The notes beneath the pieces were generated by a model that did not search any database, had not been told where the DNA came from, and saw only the letters and a program-made list of their open reading frames with translations. The position numbers and the translations under genes are program-made. DNA of 64,000 bases. Origin: an uncultured Prochlorococcus sp. Its GTDB lineage: Bacteria > Cyanobacteriota > Cyanobacteriia > PCC-6307 > Cyanobiaceae. The stretch lies in assembly GCA_902564695.1 (NCBI GenBank), contig CACFCB010000001.1, positions 62,001-126,000 on the forward strand. Direction: 5' to 3'. Positions 1 to 11,075 of this stretch are shown here, piece by piece (the first letter of the stretch is position 1; every line of letters begins with the position of its first letter).

Positions 1-1135
1 GTAAAGGAAGACCAGTTGTAGGCATCGCTCCTGAAGAAACGGCTAAGTGCATAATTGATTGTCCTACAAGAATAGTTCCTGACCCTATTGCTATTAGCTT
101 TGCATAATTGTTTCTACATTTAAGTGCAATTTTTAAGCTTAAATAAGCAACTACAAGTAGAAAGGATAAAAGTAAAATAGATCCAAAAAATCCAAACTCT
201 TCAGCAAAAACAGCAAATATAAAGTCAGTACTTTGAATAGGTAAATATTGTAATTTTTGCATAGAAAGACCGTAACCTTCACCAAATAAACCTCCCGACC
301 CAATAGCATAAAGGCTTTGTACCAACTGATAGCCACTTCCTTGTGGATCTTGCCATGGATCAAGGAATGACATTACACGGATTTTTTGATATTCATTAGA
401 AAGGATGCTTATCGAACCTATAGCTAAACCTGATAATGCGGTACAAGAAAGATAACGAAAGTTAATACCTGCAGCCAAGGCGACCATCCAAAGCAAGATT
501 CCAGTTAGAGCGGCAGTGCTTAAATTTGGTTGCTTTATAATTAGTAGAATAATTGATGCGAAAATAGTTAACCAAAAAAGTTTTTTTTCTGAAGTTAATC
601 TTGGCCACTGACCAAAAAGCTTTGCACTTTGAAGAATTATAAAAGGTTTGATTAATTCTGATGGTTGAATTTGGAGAGGTCCAATAATTAACCATCTTGT
701 TGAACCATTAACAGTGCTACCAAAAAAACTTGTTGCTCCAATCATTATCATGCCCATTAAAAGGAAAGTTCCCGAGAATCTAAGCCACCTTTTAAGATGA
801 ATATTTATTGCTAAATAAAAGATGCTCCAACTAGCTACTAGCCAAATCAATTGCCTTTTGATGTAATAAGCCCCATCTCCCATTTCTCTATTAGCAACCC
901 ACCAACTAGCTGATCCAAGAATAAAGATTCCAGAAATGCTCCAAAAGGCAATTAATCCCATCATTAATCTCCCTTCCTTTGGCCAAAAAATCCAAGGCAA
1001 TGGAAGGATCTTATTATTTATGAAATGAACAAGATTATATTTTGATTCAGAGGCATTTCTTACTTTTGGTTGAAAATGAATCTTCTTACTTTTATTTGAA
1101 ATACTAGTCAAAGGATCAATATGCTTGTATACCAT
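1..1135 (-). CDS. ftsW: Cell-division protein FtsW, SEDS family (3' end beyond window)
   Basis: The minus-strand frame is open from an ATG at 1135 down to base 2, so the C-terminus lies outside the window. About 378 residues are visible: a cytoplasmic N-terminus of about 60 residues, then many hydrophobic segments typical of SEDS peptidoglycan polymerases. Recognisable stretches are STRWLIIGPLQIQPSEL, FLDPWQDPQGSGYQ, GLSMQKLQYLP followed by TDFIFAVFAEEFGF, and MPTTGLPL at the edge. SEDS proteins polymerise septal glycan with a partner PBP. The GLSMQKLQYLP form favours FtsW over RodA, but the two are close. It is divergent from the atp operon. Confidence 0.9.
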   Translation of the reverse strand, partial: MVYKHIDPLTSISNKSKKIHFQPKVRNASESKYNLVHFINNKILPLPWIFWPKEGRLMMGLIAFWSISGIFILGSASWWVANREMGDGAYYIKRQLIWLVASWSIFYLAINIHLKRWLRFSGTFLLMGMIMIGATSFFGSTVNGSTRWLIIGPLQIQPSELIKPFIILQSAKLFGQWPRLTSEKKLFWLTIFASIILLIIKQPNLSTAALTGILLWMVALAAGINFRYLSCTALSGLAIGSISILSNEYQKIRVMSFLDPWQDPQGSGYQLVQSLYAIGSGGLFGEGYGLSMQKLQYLPIQSTDFIFAVFAEEFGFFGSILLLSFLLVVAYLSLKIALKCRNNYAKLIAIGSGTILVGQSIMHLAVSSGAMPTTGLPL

Positions 1136-1542
1136 TGAGACGCTTAAGCTATAATTTGCCAAGTCTTAAAATGTAATTAATTAACTTTTTTATAGAATTG
1201 AAGAAATTTTATAAGCTTTTCTAAACTGCGAAATTAAGTTAGTAAATATTTAGATAGAATTTTTCTAAATAAGAAATTAATTATAGTTATTTAAATGGAT
1301 AACTTGTTAACTAGAATATTTTATTTTTTATCTATTAAGTTTATTGGAGATTGTAAATCTAGATTTAAACACTTAGCTTTTAGTTCTTGAATTCACCAGC
1401 CTATCAATTTATTAATAAGAATTTTTTTTGTTTTCATGCAAGTCGCGTGATAGATTCCGCGGGCCTTTGCAGAGAGCTTAGGTGTCTTGCTTGCACAACA
1501 ACTTCTCGTCATCATTAAGCGACTCCAAAAGGAGGAATGCTT
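1136..1542. other. Intergenic region between divergent ftsW and the atp operon
   Basis: About 400 bases separate the divergent ftsW and atpI starts, so promoters for both should lie here. The left two thirds are very AT-rich. The last 100 bases are less so and contain a strong Shine-Dalgarno sequence, AAGGAGGA at 1529-1536, just before atpI. I see no RNA gene and no convincing open frame. Confidence 0.6.
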
Positions 1543-1962
1543 ATGGCATCTGAAATTGTTGAAGATTGCGCAAGTCACGATCCTCTTCTGGATATTGATT
1601 CGTCGGACTCATCGTCCGCAGTCAGGTCAGATGAATACCTGGAACTTCAATTTCGAGTTTTTCGTCTGACATTTTTGTTGACTTTTTTTTCTGTTGGCCT
1701 ATCTGGTTTCTTTTGGGGAATTCAAGTTAGTGCAAGTCTCCTATTCGGGGCTTTATCGGGAATTCTTTATTTTCGCTTGCTTGCTCGCGGAATTGGAAAA
1801 CTAGGTACTACTTCAAAAATGGTTGGTAAAGTCCAGTTGCTAGTTCCGGTTGTTTTAGTTTTGACTTCCTCTAGATTTCCTCAACTAGATTTGATACCGG
1901 CATTATTAGGATTTTTGCTTTATAAACCAGCGTTAATTATTCAGTTTCTTTCTATGCCATAG
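1543..1962 (+). CDS. atpI: ATP synthase-associated protein Atp1/AtpI
   Basis: A protein of about 139 residues with an acidic soluble N-terminus of about 35 residues and then about four hydrophobic segments, including FLLTFFSVGLSGFFWG and LLVPVVLVL. It sits first in the atp operon, where cyanobacteria encode the small membrane protein Atp1/AtpI. In other bacteria this protein is linked to assembly of the c-ring and to Mg2+. The start decision rests on the Shine-Dalgarno AAGGAGGA at 1529-1536: it touches an ATG at 1537 but lies six bases before the ATG at 1543, so 1543 is preferred (reading MASEIVEDC). Function is by position and topology, since this subunit is poorly conserved. Confidence 0.85.
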   Translation: MASEIVEDCASHDPLLDIDSSDSSSAVRSDEYLELQFRVFRLTFLLTFFSVGLSGFFWGIQVSASLLFGALSGILYFRLLARGIGKLGTTSKMVGKVQLLVPVVLVLTSSRFPQLDLIPALLGFLLYKPALIIQFLSMP

Positions 1963-2037
1963 GCATATGTTGAAATCAAATTTTTAAGTTTTGTTTGTCG
2001 GGCTTTTTATTTTCTTCTCAACCTAACTTCCAGATAA

Positions 2038-2763
2038 ATGGGTTTTTTGCCATTTGTTTTTCCTTTTGCTGAGTTAGAGGTGGGTCAACACCTTTACTGG
2101 CAAATTGGAAATTTAAGAATTCATGGCCAGGTTTTTATGACTTCATGGCTGCTAATAGGCGCTTTGCTTGCCTTAGTTGTCATTGGAACAAAAAAAATGG
2201 ATCGTGATCCAAAGGGTGTTCAGAATCTTTTGGAATTTCTTTGGGATTACATACGTGATCTTGCAAGAACACAAATAGGTGAAAAGGTTTATAGAGATTG
2301 GATGCCTTTCATCGGAACCCTCTTTTTGTTCATATTCGTGAGCAATTGGGGCGGAGCATTAGTTCCTTGGAAGCTGATTGAACTGCCAAGTGGTGAACTT
2401 GGTGCTCCTACAGCTGACATAAATACAACTGTTGCCTTAGCACTTCTGGTATCTCTTTCCTATTTTTATGCGGGTTTGAGCAACAAAGGTTTGCGTTACT
2501 TCGAGTATTACGTACACCCAACGCCAATTATGCTTCCGTTCAAAATCGTAGAAGATTTTACAAAGCCACTCTCTCTGTCTTTCCGTTTATTCGGAAATAT
2601 TTTGGCAGATGAACTTGTTGTAGCTGTATTAGTTTTTCTAGTACCTCTAGTTTTGCCTGTTCCAGTTATGTTTCTAGGCTTGTTTACTAGTGCTATTCAA
2701 GCTCTGATTTTTGCAACTCTTGCTGCTTATTACATCGGGGAAGCAGTAGAAGAGCATCATTAA
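2038..2763 (+). CDS. atpB: F1Fo ATP synthase subunit a
   Basis: A 241-residue Fo subunit a, the static half of the proton channel. It has five or six membrane segments. The essential arginine is in [14 protein letters not shown] (near residue 185), where it faces the c-ring carboxylate. The stretch FEYYVHPTP lies upstream of it and the C-terminal helix is rich in small residues before EAVEEHH. Length and motif match cyanobacterial and plastid subunit a. It lies 75 bases after atpI and is followed by a 168-base spacer before the c subunit, probably a processing or promoter region that allows extra c-subunit synthesis. Confidence 0.98.
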   Translation: MGFLPFVFPFAELEVGQHLYWQIGNLRIHGQVFMTSWLLIGALLALVVIGTKKMDRDPKGVQNLLEFLWDYIRDLARTQIGEKVYRDWMPFIGTLFLFIFVSNWGGALVPWKLIELPSGELGAPTADINTTVALALLVSLSYFYAGLSNKGLRYFEYYVHPTPIMLPFKIVEDFTKPLSLSFRLFGNILADELVVAVLVFLVPLVLPVPVMFLGLFTSAIQALIFATLAAYYIGEAVEEHH

Positions 2764-2928
2764 TCATAATTGCTTGCTATCGAAATCACTTTTCAATAGC
2801 TAATTACTTGCGTGAAGGTTTGAAATTCTTTCAGTATCGTCTCAAGAACTATGAGATGCACCCCTCGCAGGTATAAACTCCCGGTCACAACTCTATAAGC
2901 GTTAAAAGCGCTCCACATCTTTAGCTGA

Positions 2929-3180
<252 letters not shown>

Positions 3181-3310
3181 ATATTTCAAATCAGGCTGTC
3201 TGATTAAATCAATTTATTTATTTAACTTTCAGCCTCAAATTTTGAAAATTCGTTTAGCAAATTTCAATTGCCGCAATGCGGCTCGCTTAAATTTCTTGCA
3301 CCCCTAGCTA

Positions 3311-3772
3311 ATGCCAAGTCTGTTTTTGTTTGGTGCCTCTGAGGGAGGTCTATTTGACTTCGATGCAACTCTGCCGCTAATGGCGGTTCAAGTTGTATTA
3401 CTTACATTCATATTGAATGCTCTTTTTTTCAAGCCTGTTGGACGGGTAGTTGAAGAAAGAGAGGATTATGTAAATACAAGTCGAGCAGAAGCAAAAAAGA
3501 AAATAGCCGAGGTTGAATTATTAGAGGCTGAATTAAAAGAACAGCTCAAAGAAGCTCGTCTTGCTGCTCAAAAAGTTATTCTTGAAGCAGAACAGGATTC
3601 AGAAAATCTCTACAAAGAGGCTCTTTCTCTTGCTACAGCAGAAGCAAATTCTTCTAGGGAGAAAGCAAGACTTGAGATTGATTCGCAAAGAGATGATGCT
3701 CTTAATCAACTCAAAAGCGAAGCTGATAATCTCGGCAATTTGATCGTTGAAAGATTATTGGCAAAAAAATGA
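3311..3772 (+). CDS. atpF2: F1Fo ATP synthase subunit b'
   Basis: A 153-residue peripheral-stalk subunit. An N-terminal membrane segment (about residues 20-40, [20 protein letters not shown]) is followed by a long charged helix rich in Ala, Glu and Lys that forms the dimeric stalk. Cyanobacteria and plastids carry two different b-type subunits, and this is the divergent b' copy, recognised by its N-terminus and its place before atpF. Its stop overlaps the atpF start by four bases (ATGA), implying translational coupling and equal synthesis of b' and b. Confidence 0.95.
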   Translation: MPSLFLFGASEGGLFDFDATLPLMAVQVVLLTFILNALFFKPVGRVVEEREDYVNTSRAEAKKKIAEVELLEAELKEQLKEARLAAQKVILEAEQDSENLYKEALSLATAEANSSREKARLEIDSQRDDALNQLKSEADNLGNLIVERLLAKK

Positions 3773-4281
3773 TTCCTTTACTTTTCGCTTCAGAAGGCTT
3801 TGGCCTTAATTTAAATCTCTTTGAGACCAATATTCTCAACTTAGCTGTTGTAATTTTTGGTCTCTATAAGTTCTTGCCTGGCTTTTTAGGAAAAATTCTT
3901 GAAAGACGAAGAACCTCCATTCTCACTGATCTTAAAGATGCTGAAGAAAGACTGAATGAAGCAAAAAATTCTTTATCAAAAGCAAAAGAAGAACTTGCTT
4001 CAGCAAAGCAAAAAGCAGACAAAATTAGAAATGATTGCAAATCGAGAGCAGAAGCTATTCGACTAGAGAGCGAAAAAAGGACAGTTGAAGAAATGGCAAG
4101 AATTAAACAAGGTGCAGCATCTGACTTGAATGCTGAAGCTGCAAGAGTTACTTCTCAATTAAGGAAAGAAGCTGCAGAGCTTGCAATTGAAAAAGCTTTG
4201 GCAATGCTTCCAAAAAAGTTAGATTCAAATACTCAAGATAATTTTCTCAAACAGTCCATTAAAAATATTGGAGATAAGTGA
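3769..4281 (+). CDS. atpF: F1Fo ATP synthase subunit b
   Basis: A 170-residue second stalk subunit. The N-terminus (residues 1-20) is short and hydrophilic, a membrane segment ([19 protein letters not shown]) follows, then [19 protein letters not shown] begins a long coiled-coil. The motif ILERRRTSI at the membrane exit is typical of cyanobacterial b. It overlaps b' by four bases at its 5' end and delta by one base at its 3' end (TGATG at 4279-4283), so b', b and delta look coupled in translation. Confidence 0.95.
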   Translation: MIPLLFASEGFGLNLNLFETNILNLAVVIFGLYKFLPGFLGKILERRRTSILTDLKDAEERLNEAKNSLSKAKEELASAKQKADKIRNDCKSRAEAIRLESEKRTVEEMARIKQGAASDLNAEAARVTSQLRKEAAELAIEKALAMLPKKLDSNTQDNFLKQSIKNIGDK

Positions 4282-4829
4282 TGCCATTACTTAATACAAT
4301 CACTACTCCTTATGCTGAAGCTTTTCTCCAAGTAGCTGAAAGCCGAAACGAAGTAGATGAGGTTGTTACTCAAGCTAAATCTATCTTGGAACTTTGGAAT
4401 ACTTGCCCAGAATTTAGTGATGCTATGGCATCTCCAGTTCTAGAGGTCAATCAAAAAAAAGCTGCTTTAGAAAAGCTTTTCTCTAATCAAGTTACCCCTT
4501 CTTTCTTAAATCTGTTAAAGCTTTTGGCAGATCGTCAAAGAATTGGCTTGTTGAATTCTGTACTTGAAAGATTACTAGAAATCTATCGAGAACAAAGAAA
4601 TATTGCTTTAGCAACAATTACTTCAGCTTCAGCTTTAAATGAAGATCAACAATCTGAGCTTCTCAAGAAAGTACAATCAATAGCTGGTACTGACAATTTG
4701 GAAATTGATCTTAAAGTCGATTCCGAATTGATTGGTGGCTTTGTGGTCAATGTTGGATCAAAGGTCATTGATGCCAGCATCGCAGGACAAGTTAGACGGC
4801 TTGGTCTTGCTTTGGCCAAGGTCAGCTAA
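4281..4829 (+). CDS. atpH: F1 ATP synthase subunit delta
   Basis: A 182-residue subunit that caps the alpha3beta3 head and joins it to the peripheral stalk. The N-terminal helical bundle begins ITTPYAEAFLQVAE. The C-terminal part has the conserved VDSELIGGFVVNVGSKVIDASI pattern followed by VRRLGLAL (quoted here in two halves of one continuous region). A GTG at 4278 is in frame, but the ATG at 4281, which forms TGATG with the end of atpF, is the more natural coupled start. Confidence 0.95.
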   Translation: MPLLNTITTPYAEAFLQVAESRNEVDEVVTQAKSILELWNTCPEFSDAMASPVLEVNQKKAALEKLFSNQVTPSFLNLLKLLADRQRIGLLNSVLERLLEIYREQRNIALATITSASALNEDQQSELLKKVQSIAGTDNLEIDLKVDSELIGGFVVNVGSKVIDASIAGQVRRLGLALAKVS

Positions 4830-4876
4830 ATTTTTTTCTGACTTTTCCCTTCCTTCTTTTCATCTTCCCCACTTAA

Positions 4877-6400
<1,524 letters not shown>

Positions 6401-6429
6401 AAACAGCTATCTAAGAGAGAATTTTACCT

Positions 6430-7380
6430 ATGGCTAACCTAAAGGACATAAGAGACAGAATTGTATCTGTCAAAAACACTAGGAAAATCACAGAAGCGAT
6501 GAGACTCGTTGCTGCTGCAAAAGTTAGGAGGGCACAGGACCAGGTCCTACGGAGTAGACCTTTTGCTGATCGATTGGCAAGGGTCTTAGAAAATATTCAA
6601 TCAAGAATGCAGTTTGAGGCCTCAGACTCTCCACTGCTTAACAGGCGTCAAGTGAATAAAATTACTCTTTTAGCTGTCACTGGAGATAGAGGATTATGTG
6701 GGGGATACAATGCCAATATTATTAAACGAACTGAGAAAAGATATGCAGAATTAAAAACTCAAGGATATACTCCTGATCTTGTCTTGATTGGTAAGAAGGC
6801 TATTGGATATTTTGAAAATAGATCTAGTCTTTACAATATTAGAGCGACTTTTAAAGACTTAGAACAAGTTCCAACTTCTGATGATGCAGGGTCTATTACT
6901 AGTGAAGTGTTAGCAGAATTCCTCTCTGAAAGTACTGATCGTGTTGAGGTTATTTTTACTAAGTTTGTCAGTTTGGTTAGTTGTAATCCGACAATACAAA
7001 CTTTGTTACCACTAGATCCTCAAGGGATTGCAGATTCAGAAGATGAAATTTTTAGATTAACTACAAAAAATAGTCAACTAATTATTGAGAAAGATGCTGC
7101 TCCTTCTAATGAAGAGCCAAAACTACCATCAGATATTGTATTTGAACAAAGTCCAGATCAACTTTTGAATGCTCTTTTACCTCTATATTTGCAGAATCAA
7201 TTATTACGTGCACTTCAGGAGTCAGCTGCTTCAGAGTTGGCGAGTAGAATGACTGCAATGAATAATGCAAGTGATAATGCAAAAGAATTAGCCAAAAATC
7301 TTACTATCGACTATAACAAGGCTAGACAGGCAGCAATTACTCAAGAAATTTTAGAAGTTGTTGGCGGGGCGGCAGCATAG
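6430..7380 (+). CDS. atpG: F1 ATP synthase subunit gamma (cyanobacterial insertion, no redox cysteines)
   Basis: A 316-residue central-shaft subunit, longer than the roughly 286 residues of E. coli gamma. The extra length is the cyanobacterial/plastid insertion, here about residues 195-240 (from [15 protein letters not shown] to [11 protein letters not shown]). In plants this insertion carries a redox-active cysteine pair that switches the enzyme off in the dark. No cysteine pair is visible here, as is known for cyanobacteria. The N-terminal helix ([21 protein letters not shown]) and C-terminal helix ([14 protein letters not shown]) pack inside the alpha3beta3 ring. It is the last gene of this atp cluster. 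Confidence 0.97.
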   Translation: MANLKDIRDRIVSVKNTRKITEAMRLVAAAKVRRAQDQVLRSRPFADRLARVLENIQSRMQFEASDSPLLNRRQVNKITLLAVTGDRGLCGGYNANIIKRTEKRYAELKTQGYTPDLVLIGKKAIGYFENRSSLYNIRATFKDLEQVPTSDDAGSITSEVLAEFLSESTDRVEVIFTKFVSLVSCNPTIQTLLPLDPQGIADSEDEIFRLTTKNSQLIIEKDAAPSNEEPKLPSDIVFEQSPDQLLNALLPLYLQNQLLRALQESAASELASRMTAMNNASDNAKELAKNLTIDYNKARQAAITQEILEVVGGAAA

Positions 7381-7433
7381 TTTCTTGTCTTTTTTTATTG
7401 TACGAATTCTAAAAATATTAATTTATCAATTAA

Positions 7434-7661
7434 GTGACTCTTGAATTTATAGAAATAGAGCTTGATTGGCCTTCTGACTTAAGTATAAATTACTTGAGAA
7501 ATTATATTTTATCTCATCTGATTAATTATGGAGAACCCCTTAGATGGGCTATTACTTCATTGACAGCTCCCTCTGAACAAACAATCCAGAAAATATCAAT
7601 CGAAGCTGTGATGATTATTAAGGAAGAGAAAGGAAAGGATATTAAAAATTATTTGAATTAA
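7434..7661 (+). CDS. Conserved small protein, function unknown
   Basis: A 75-residue soluble protein with a GTG start, 53 bases after the ATP synthase gamma gene and 8 bases before the DUF3326 gene. It reads like a real protein (IELDWPSDLSINYLRNYILS near the start, then GEPLRWAITSLT). The charged C-terminus has no membrane segment or cofactor motif. Genes of this type in this position are, to my memory, shared among marine picocyanobacteria. The tight spacing suggests co-expression with the next gene. No function can be assigned. Confidence 0.7.
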   Translation: MTLEFIEIELDWPSDLSINYLRNYILSHLINYGEPLRWAITSLTAPSEQTIQKISIEAVMIIKEEKGKDIKNYLN

Positions 7662-7669
7662 CTTTTTTT

Positions 7670-8785
7670 ATGATTGATACTTCAGCTTTTCCAACATTAT
7701 TGATCATCCCTACAGGGATAGGATGCGATTTAGGTGGGTATGCTGGAGATGCAATACCAGCTGCAAAATTATTAGCTGCTGCAAGTGAATGTTTAATAAC
7801 TCATCCAAATGTAATGAATGGTGGATCTTTATATTGGCCTGATCCTCATATTCACTATGTAGAAGGTTTTAGTTTAAACCTTTTTGTAGCAGGTGAACTA
7901 TTTTTAAAACCAGTTAGACAGCAAAAAGTAGGTTTACTGATTGATGCAGGTTTAGATTTGGACCTAAAAAAAAGGCATTTACAAGTTGCAGATGGATGTG
8001 TAGCAAGCTTGGGTCTTGATATTGGCCCTGCAATTACGACTGAAAGAGCATTGGGAATTAATCTGAAAAAAGGCTTAAGTGGTTCAAGTTGGGGAAATAT
8101 AGATGAACCAGAGGTTCTTTTAAGAGGGGCTGAAAAGCTAAAGGAGTCTGGCGCTACAGCTATTGCTGTCATAACTCGTTTCCCTGATGATAGTAAAGAT
8201 TTAGAAACGAAACTTTATCGTCAAGGTAAAGGGGTAGATTTTATTTCTGGTGCTGAAGCTGTAATAAGTCATTTTCTAGTTAAGCATTTAATGATTCCAT
8301 GTGCACACGCACCAGCATTAGCACCTTTACCAGTTGATTATGATTTGGATCCACGAACATCAGGAGAGGAAATAGGGTATACATTTTTACAGAGTGTTTT
8401 AGTTGGTCTTAGTCGTGCACCAGATTTGATTTGCAAGTCAGATCTGAATATTAAAGAAAAAGCTGTTTTGAAAATGACAAGTTTATTAAGTAATAGTAAT
8501 TTAGGTGCTGTTATTGTTCCTCAGGGTGCTTTAGGTGGCGAAGCCGTTTTGTCTTGCATCGAAAAACTTATTCCTTTGATAATAGTTTCTAATAAAGGCG
8601 TATTAGATGTTAGCTCTGCAAAGATGAGACTAGATTTTTTCAGTGGTGATAAAGATATGAATATTTTGTATGCTGATAATTATCTAGAGGCTGCAGGTCT
8701 GATCACAGCTTTACGTCACGGAATTAATATTAAGTCTTTGCGTAGACCATTTGATAGTATTAAAGAATTAATAGAGTCAAGTTAA
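7670..8785 (+). CDS. DUF3326 family protein
   Basis: A 371-residue soluble protein I recognise as DUF3326, a family of unknown function common in cyanobacteria. It starts with LLIIPTGIGCDLGGYAGDAI and has SSWGNIDEPEVLL and AVITRFPDD. A central HAPALAPLP and the acidic block DYDLDPRTSGEEIGY follow, conserved features that suggest a metabolite-binding fold. There are no membrane segments. Its stop codon is only five bases from the convergent nadE stop, so the two transcripts must overlap. Confidence 0.85.
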   Translation: MIDTSAFPTLLIIPTGIGCDLGGYAGDAIPAAKLLAAASECLITHPNVMNGGSLYWPDPHIHYVEGFSLNLFVAGELFLKPVRQQKVGLLIDAGLDLDLKKRHLQVADGCVASLGLDIGPAITTERALGINLKKGLSGSSWGNIDEPEVLLRGAEKLKESGATAIAVITRFPDDSKDLETKLYRQGKGVDFISGAEAVISHFLVKHLMIPCAHAPALAPLPVDYDLDPRTSGEEIGYTFLQSVLVGLSRAPDLICKSDLNIKEKAVLKMTSLLSNSNLGAVIVPQGALGGEAVLSCIEKLIPLIIVSNKGVLDVSSAKMRLDFFSGDKDMNILYADNYLEAAGLITALRHGINIKSLRRPFDSIKELIESS

Positions 8786-8790
8786 AGGAT

Positions 8791-10491
8791 TTATATTGAG
8801 GCTATTGGCTTCTTCCACCCACTTCCAAAAGCTTGATTACTGATTTTCAACAAAGGAGGTGCTTGATAACGTTTGAATTCAGAGCTTTTTAGTAAGTTGG
8901 CGACTTTAGCAACAATTTTTTTATTAAATCCTTTGTCTATTAAATCTTCAGTAGCTAAATGGTGTTCAATTAATCCTTTTAGTATTTGATCAAGAATGTA
9001 ATAATCTGGCAAAGAGTCGCTATCTAATTGCTCTGGTCGTAGTTCAGCGCTTGGAGGCTTATTTCTTATTTCAGAACTAATGATTTCTCCTTGTTCAGGA
9101 AGAAAAAAATCATGTCTACAATTGGTTGATAATTTGCTGTCTATCCAATCACACAATTCAAATACACTTGTTTTATAAAGATCTCCTATTACAGACAACC
9201 CTCCATTCATATCTCCATAAAGGGTGCAATATCCAACAGCGAGTTCTGATTTGTTCCCAGTAGATAGAAGCAAATATTTTTCTTGATTTGCCAGGGCCAT
9301 CAATATTGTTCCCCTGATACGAGATTGTAGATTCTCAGCGCTAATTCCAGTTGGCTTTCCCCATCTTGAAGTGGATAAAACATCGTTAAAACTATTCATA
9401 AGTTCTGAAATAGGAATCTTTTGATGATCAATTCCAAGTCGGTTGGCTAATGAAGTGGCATCTTTTATAGACCCTATAGAACTCCAGGGTGATGGCATTA
9501 AAATTGCATGGACTTTAGAAGCACCTAAAGCTGCAACGGCAATAGTTGCAACTAGAGCTGAGTCGATCCCCCCACTTAATCCAATAATCGCACTATTAAA
9601 ATTACATTTTTTTGCATAGTCTTTAACTCCAAGAACTAAAGCTCTGAATAAGACTTCATATGATGTTTGATATGCATTTGATATGGATTGTTTTCTATTA
9701 GGTAAACTCAAGTCATAAAGAACAAATGACTCTTTGAAGGATGGTAGCTCTTGTTGCAACTTGCCTTTTTTATCAAGAGTAAAACTTGAACCGTCAAAAA
9801 TAAGTTCATCATTTCCTCCTACTTGATTGACATAGATTACCGGACAGGAAAGACGAATAGCTGCTTTAGCTGCAATTTGTTGGCGTAATAAATTTTTTGA
9901 TTGAATAAATGGAGAGGCTGAGAGATTAATAAGCAAATCTAACTTCTCTTCTTCTAAAGATTTTAAAGGATCAATACCTAATATCGTTTCATTTTGTAGG
10001 CATTGCTCTACCCATATATCTTCACAAATAGTTATTCCGATCTTCCAAATTTTTTCTTGACAATTTAAATTTAAAATACTGCTATTATCTGCAGAACGAA
10101 AATAACGTTTTTCATCAAAAACATCATAAGTTGGTAAAAGTTGTTTTCTCGCTACAATTCTCCAAGTACCTTTTTCTAAAATAACAACTGAATTATAAAG
10201 TTTAGGAGTTTGTATATCAGCAGTTGGTTCTGCAATACCAATTAATACAGATAAACTTTGACTAAGATTATTTAATCTTTTAGTTAGTTTGTCGAGTATA
10301 TCTTTCTCCTCTTCAAAAAGGCGTGTATTAAACAATAAATCTTTTGGAGGGTAGCCTATAAGAGAAAGCTCTGGTGTTATTACTAGATCGATATCCTTAT
10401 TTTTAATGTTTTTGCATACCTCAAATATTTTCTTTGCATTACCATCGAGGTCTCCAATTACTGGATTAAGTTGAGCTAGTACTACTTTCAT
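8791..10491 (-). CDS. nadE: Glutamine-dependent NAD(+) synthetase
   Basis: A 566-residue two-domain enzyme that amidates nicotinate adenine dinucleotide to NAD+, using glutamine and ATP. The N-terminal nitrilase-type glutaminase shows its triad: Glu41 (TPELSLIGYPP), Lys116 (ARKQLLP) and Cys156 (ITICEDIW). The C-terminal synthetase has the ATP pyrophosphatase P-loop SGGIDS at residues 306-311 and LLSTGNKSELAVGYCTLYGD further on. The last gene of a four-gene minus-strand operon, it overlaps nadD by four bases, so the last two steps of NAD synthesis are translationally coupled. Confidence 0.97.
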   Translation of the reverse strand: MKVVLAQLNPVIGDLDGNAKKIFEVCKNIKNKDIDLVITPELSLIGYPPKDLLFNTRLFEEEKDILDKLTKRLNNLSQSLSVLIGIAEPTADIQTPKLYNSVVILEKGTWRIVARKQLLPTYDVFDEKRYFRSADNSSILNLNCQEKIWKIGITICEDIWVEQCLQNETILGIDPLKSLEEEKLDLLINLSASPFIQSKNLLRQQIAAKAAIRLSCPVIYVNQVGGNDELIFDGSSFTLDKKGKLQQELPSFKESFVLYDLSLPNRKQSISNAYQTSYEVLFRALVLGVKDYAKKCNFNSAIIGLSGGIDSALVATIAVAALGASKVHAILMPSPWSSIGSIKDATSLANRLGIDHQKIPISELMNSFNDVLSTSRWGKPTGISAENLQSRIRGTILMALANQEKYLLLSTGNKSELAVGYCTLYGDMNGGLSVIGDLYKTSVFELCDWIDSKLSTNCRHDFFLPEQGEIISSEIRNKPPSAELRPEQLDSDSLPDYYILDQILKGLIEHHLATEDLIDKGFNKKIVAKVANLLKSSEFKRYQAPPLLKISNQAFGSGWKKPIASI

Positions 10492-11075
10492 TTTTTGATA
10501 TCAGCAAGACCGTATAGATTCTCTTTAAGAAGTGTGGGAACAATCGCTGAGGGGACAAGGCTTTCGTGTGGTCTTTCTCTGAACTTTGAACTTGATGATC
10601 CTGGTATATTAAAAGGCAATAATTCAACTTCACCCCCAAGCTTTTGAATCTCGTCAAGTTGTATATTGCTAATTGGCCATCCATCTCGAATAGCGATAGC
10701 TATTTTTGCTTTTTCTAAAATAGACTTAGCATTAAGCCACTTTGGGATTTGAATAGCTAAATCACTGCCAATAACAAAACTAAAACTTGCTTCTGGCCAT
10801 AATTGGAAAGCTTTTTTTAGAGTATGAATAGTTCTGGGGCTACTCAATTCTTGAACTAGCTCTAATTTAGGGTGTGAGATTTTTTTTACGAGAATTTTTA
10901 ACAAATGAGTTCTTTTTAGAAGTGGAACTTGATGCTTCTTATCAGGGTTGTCACTTGCCCATGTAATAACTTTTGGAAAGATTTTTGTTAATTCCTTTAA
11001 CAAAGCCTGATGACCTAAAGTTGGTGGATCAGCGCTAGTACCAAATAATGCTATTGAATTTATTTTAGCTTTCAT
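10488..11075 (-). CDS. nadD: Nicotinate-nucleotide adenylyltransferase
   Basis: A 195-residue nucleotidyltransferase that makes deamido-NAD from nicotinate mononucleotide and ATP, the step before NadE. The N-terminal ALFGTSADPPTLGHQALL carries the GxxxPxxxGH motif. A central FVIGSDLAIQIPKW is the substrate loop, and PGSSSSKFRERP near residue 165 replaces the usual SSTxIR ATP motif. It overlaps nadE downstream and the GTPase gene upstream, each by four bases. The substitution in the C-terminal motif is conservative and activity is expected. Confidence 0.93.
   Translation of the reverse strand: MKAKINSIALFGTSADPPTLGHQALLKELTKIFPKVITWASDNPDKKHQVPLLKRTHLLKILVKKISHPKLELVQELSSPRTIHTLKKAFQLWPEASFSFVIGSDLAIQIPKWLNAKSILEKAKIAIAIRDGWPISNIQLDEIQKLGGEVELLPFNIPGSSSSKFRERPHESLVPSAIVPTLLKENLYGLADIKK

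Noticed and set aside
151-695. Two minus-strand frames of 70 and 77 residues
   Set aside because: They are out-of-frame shadows of the ftsW gene, which runs through this whole stretch.
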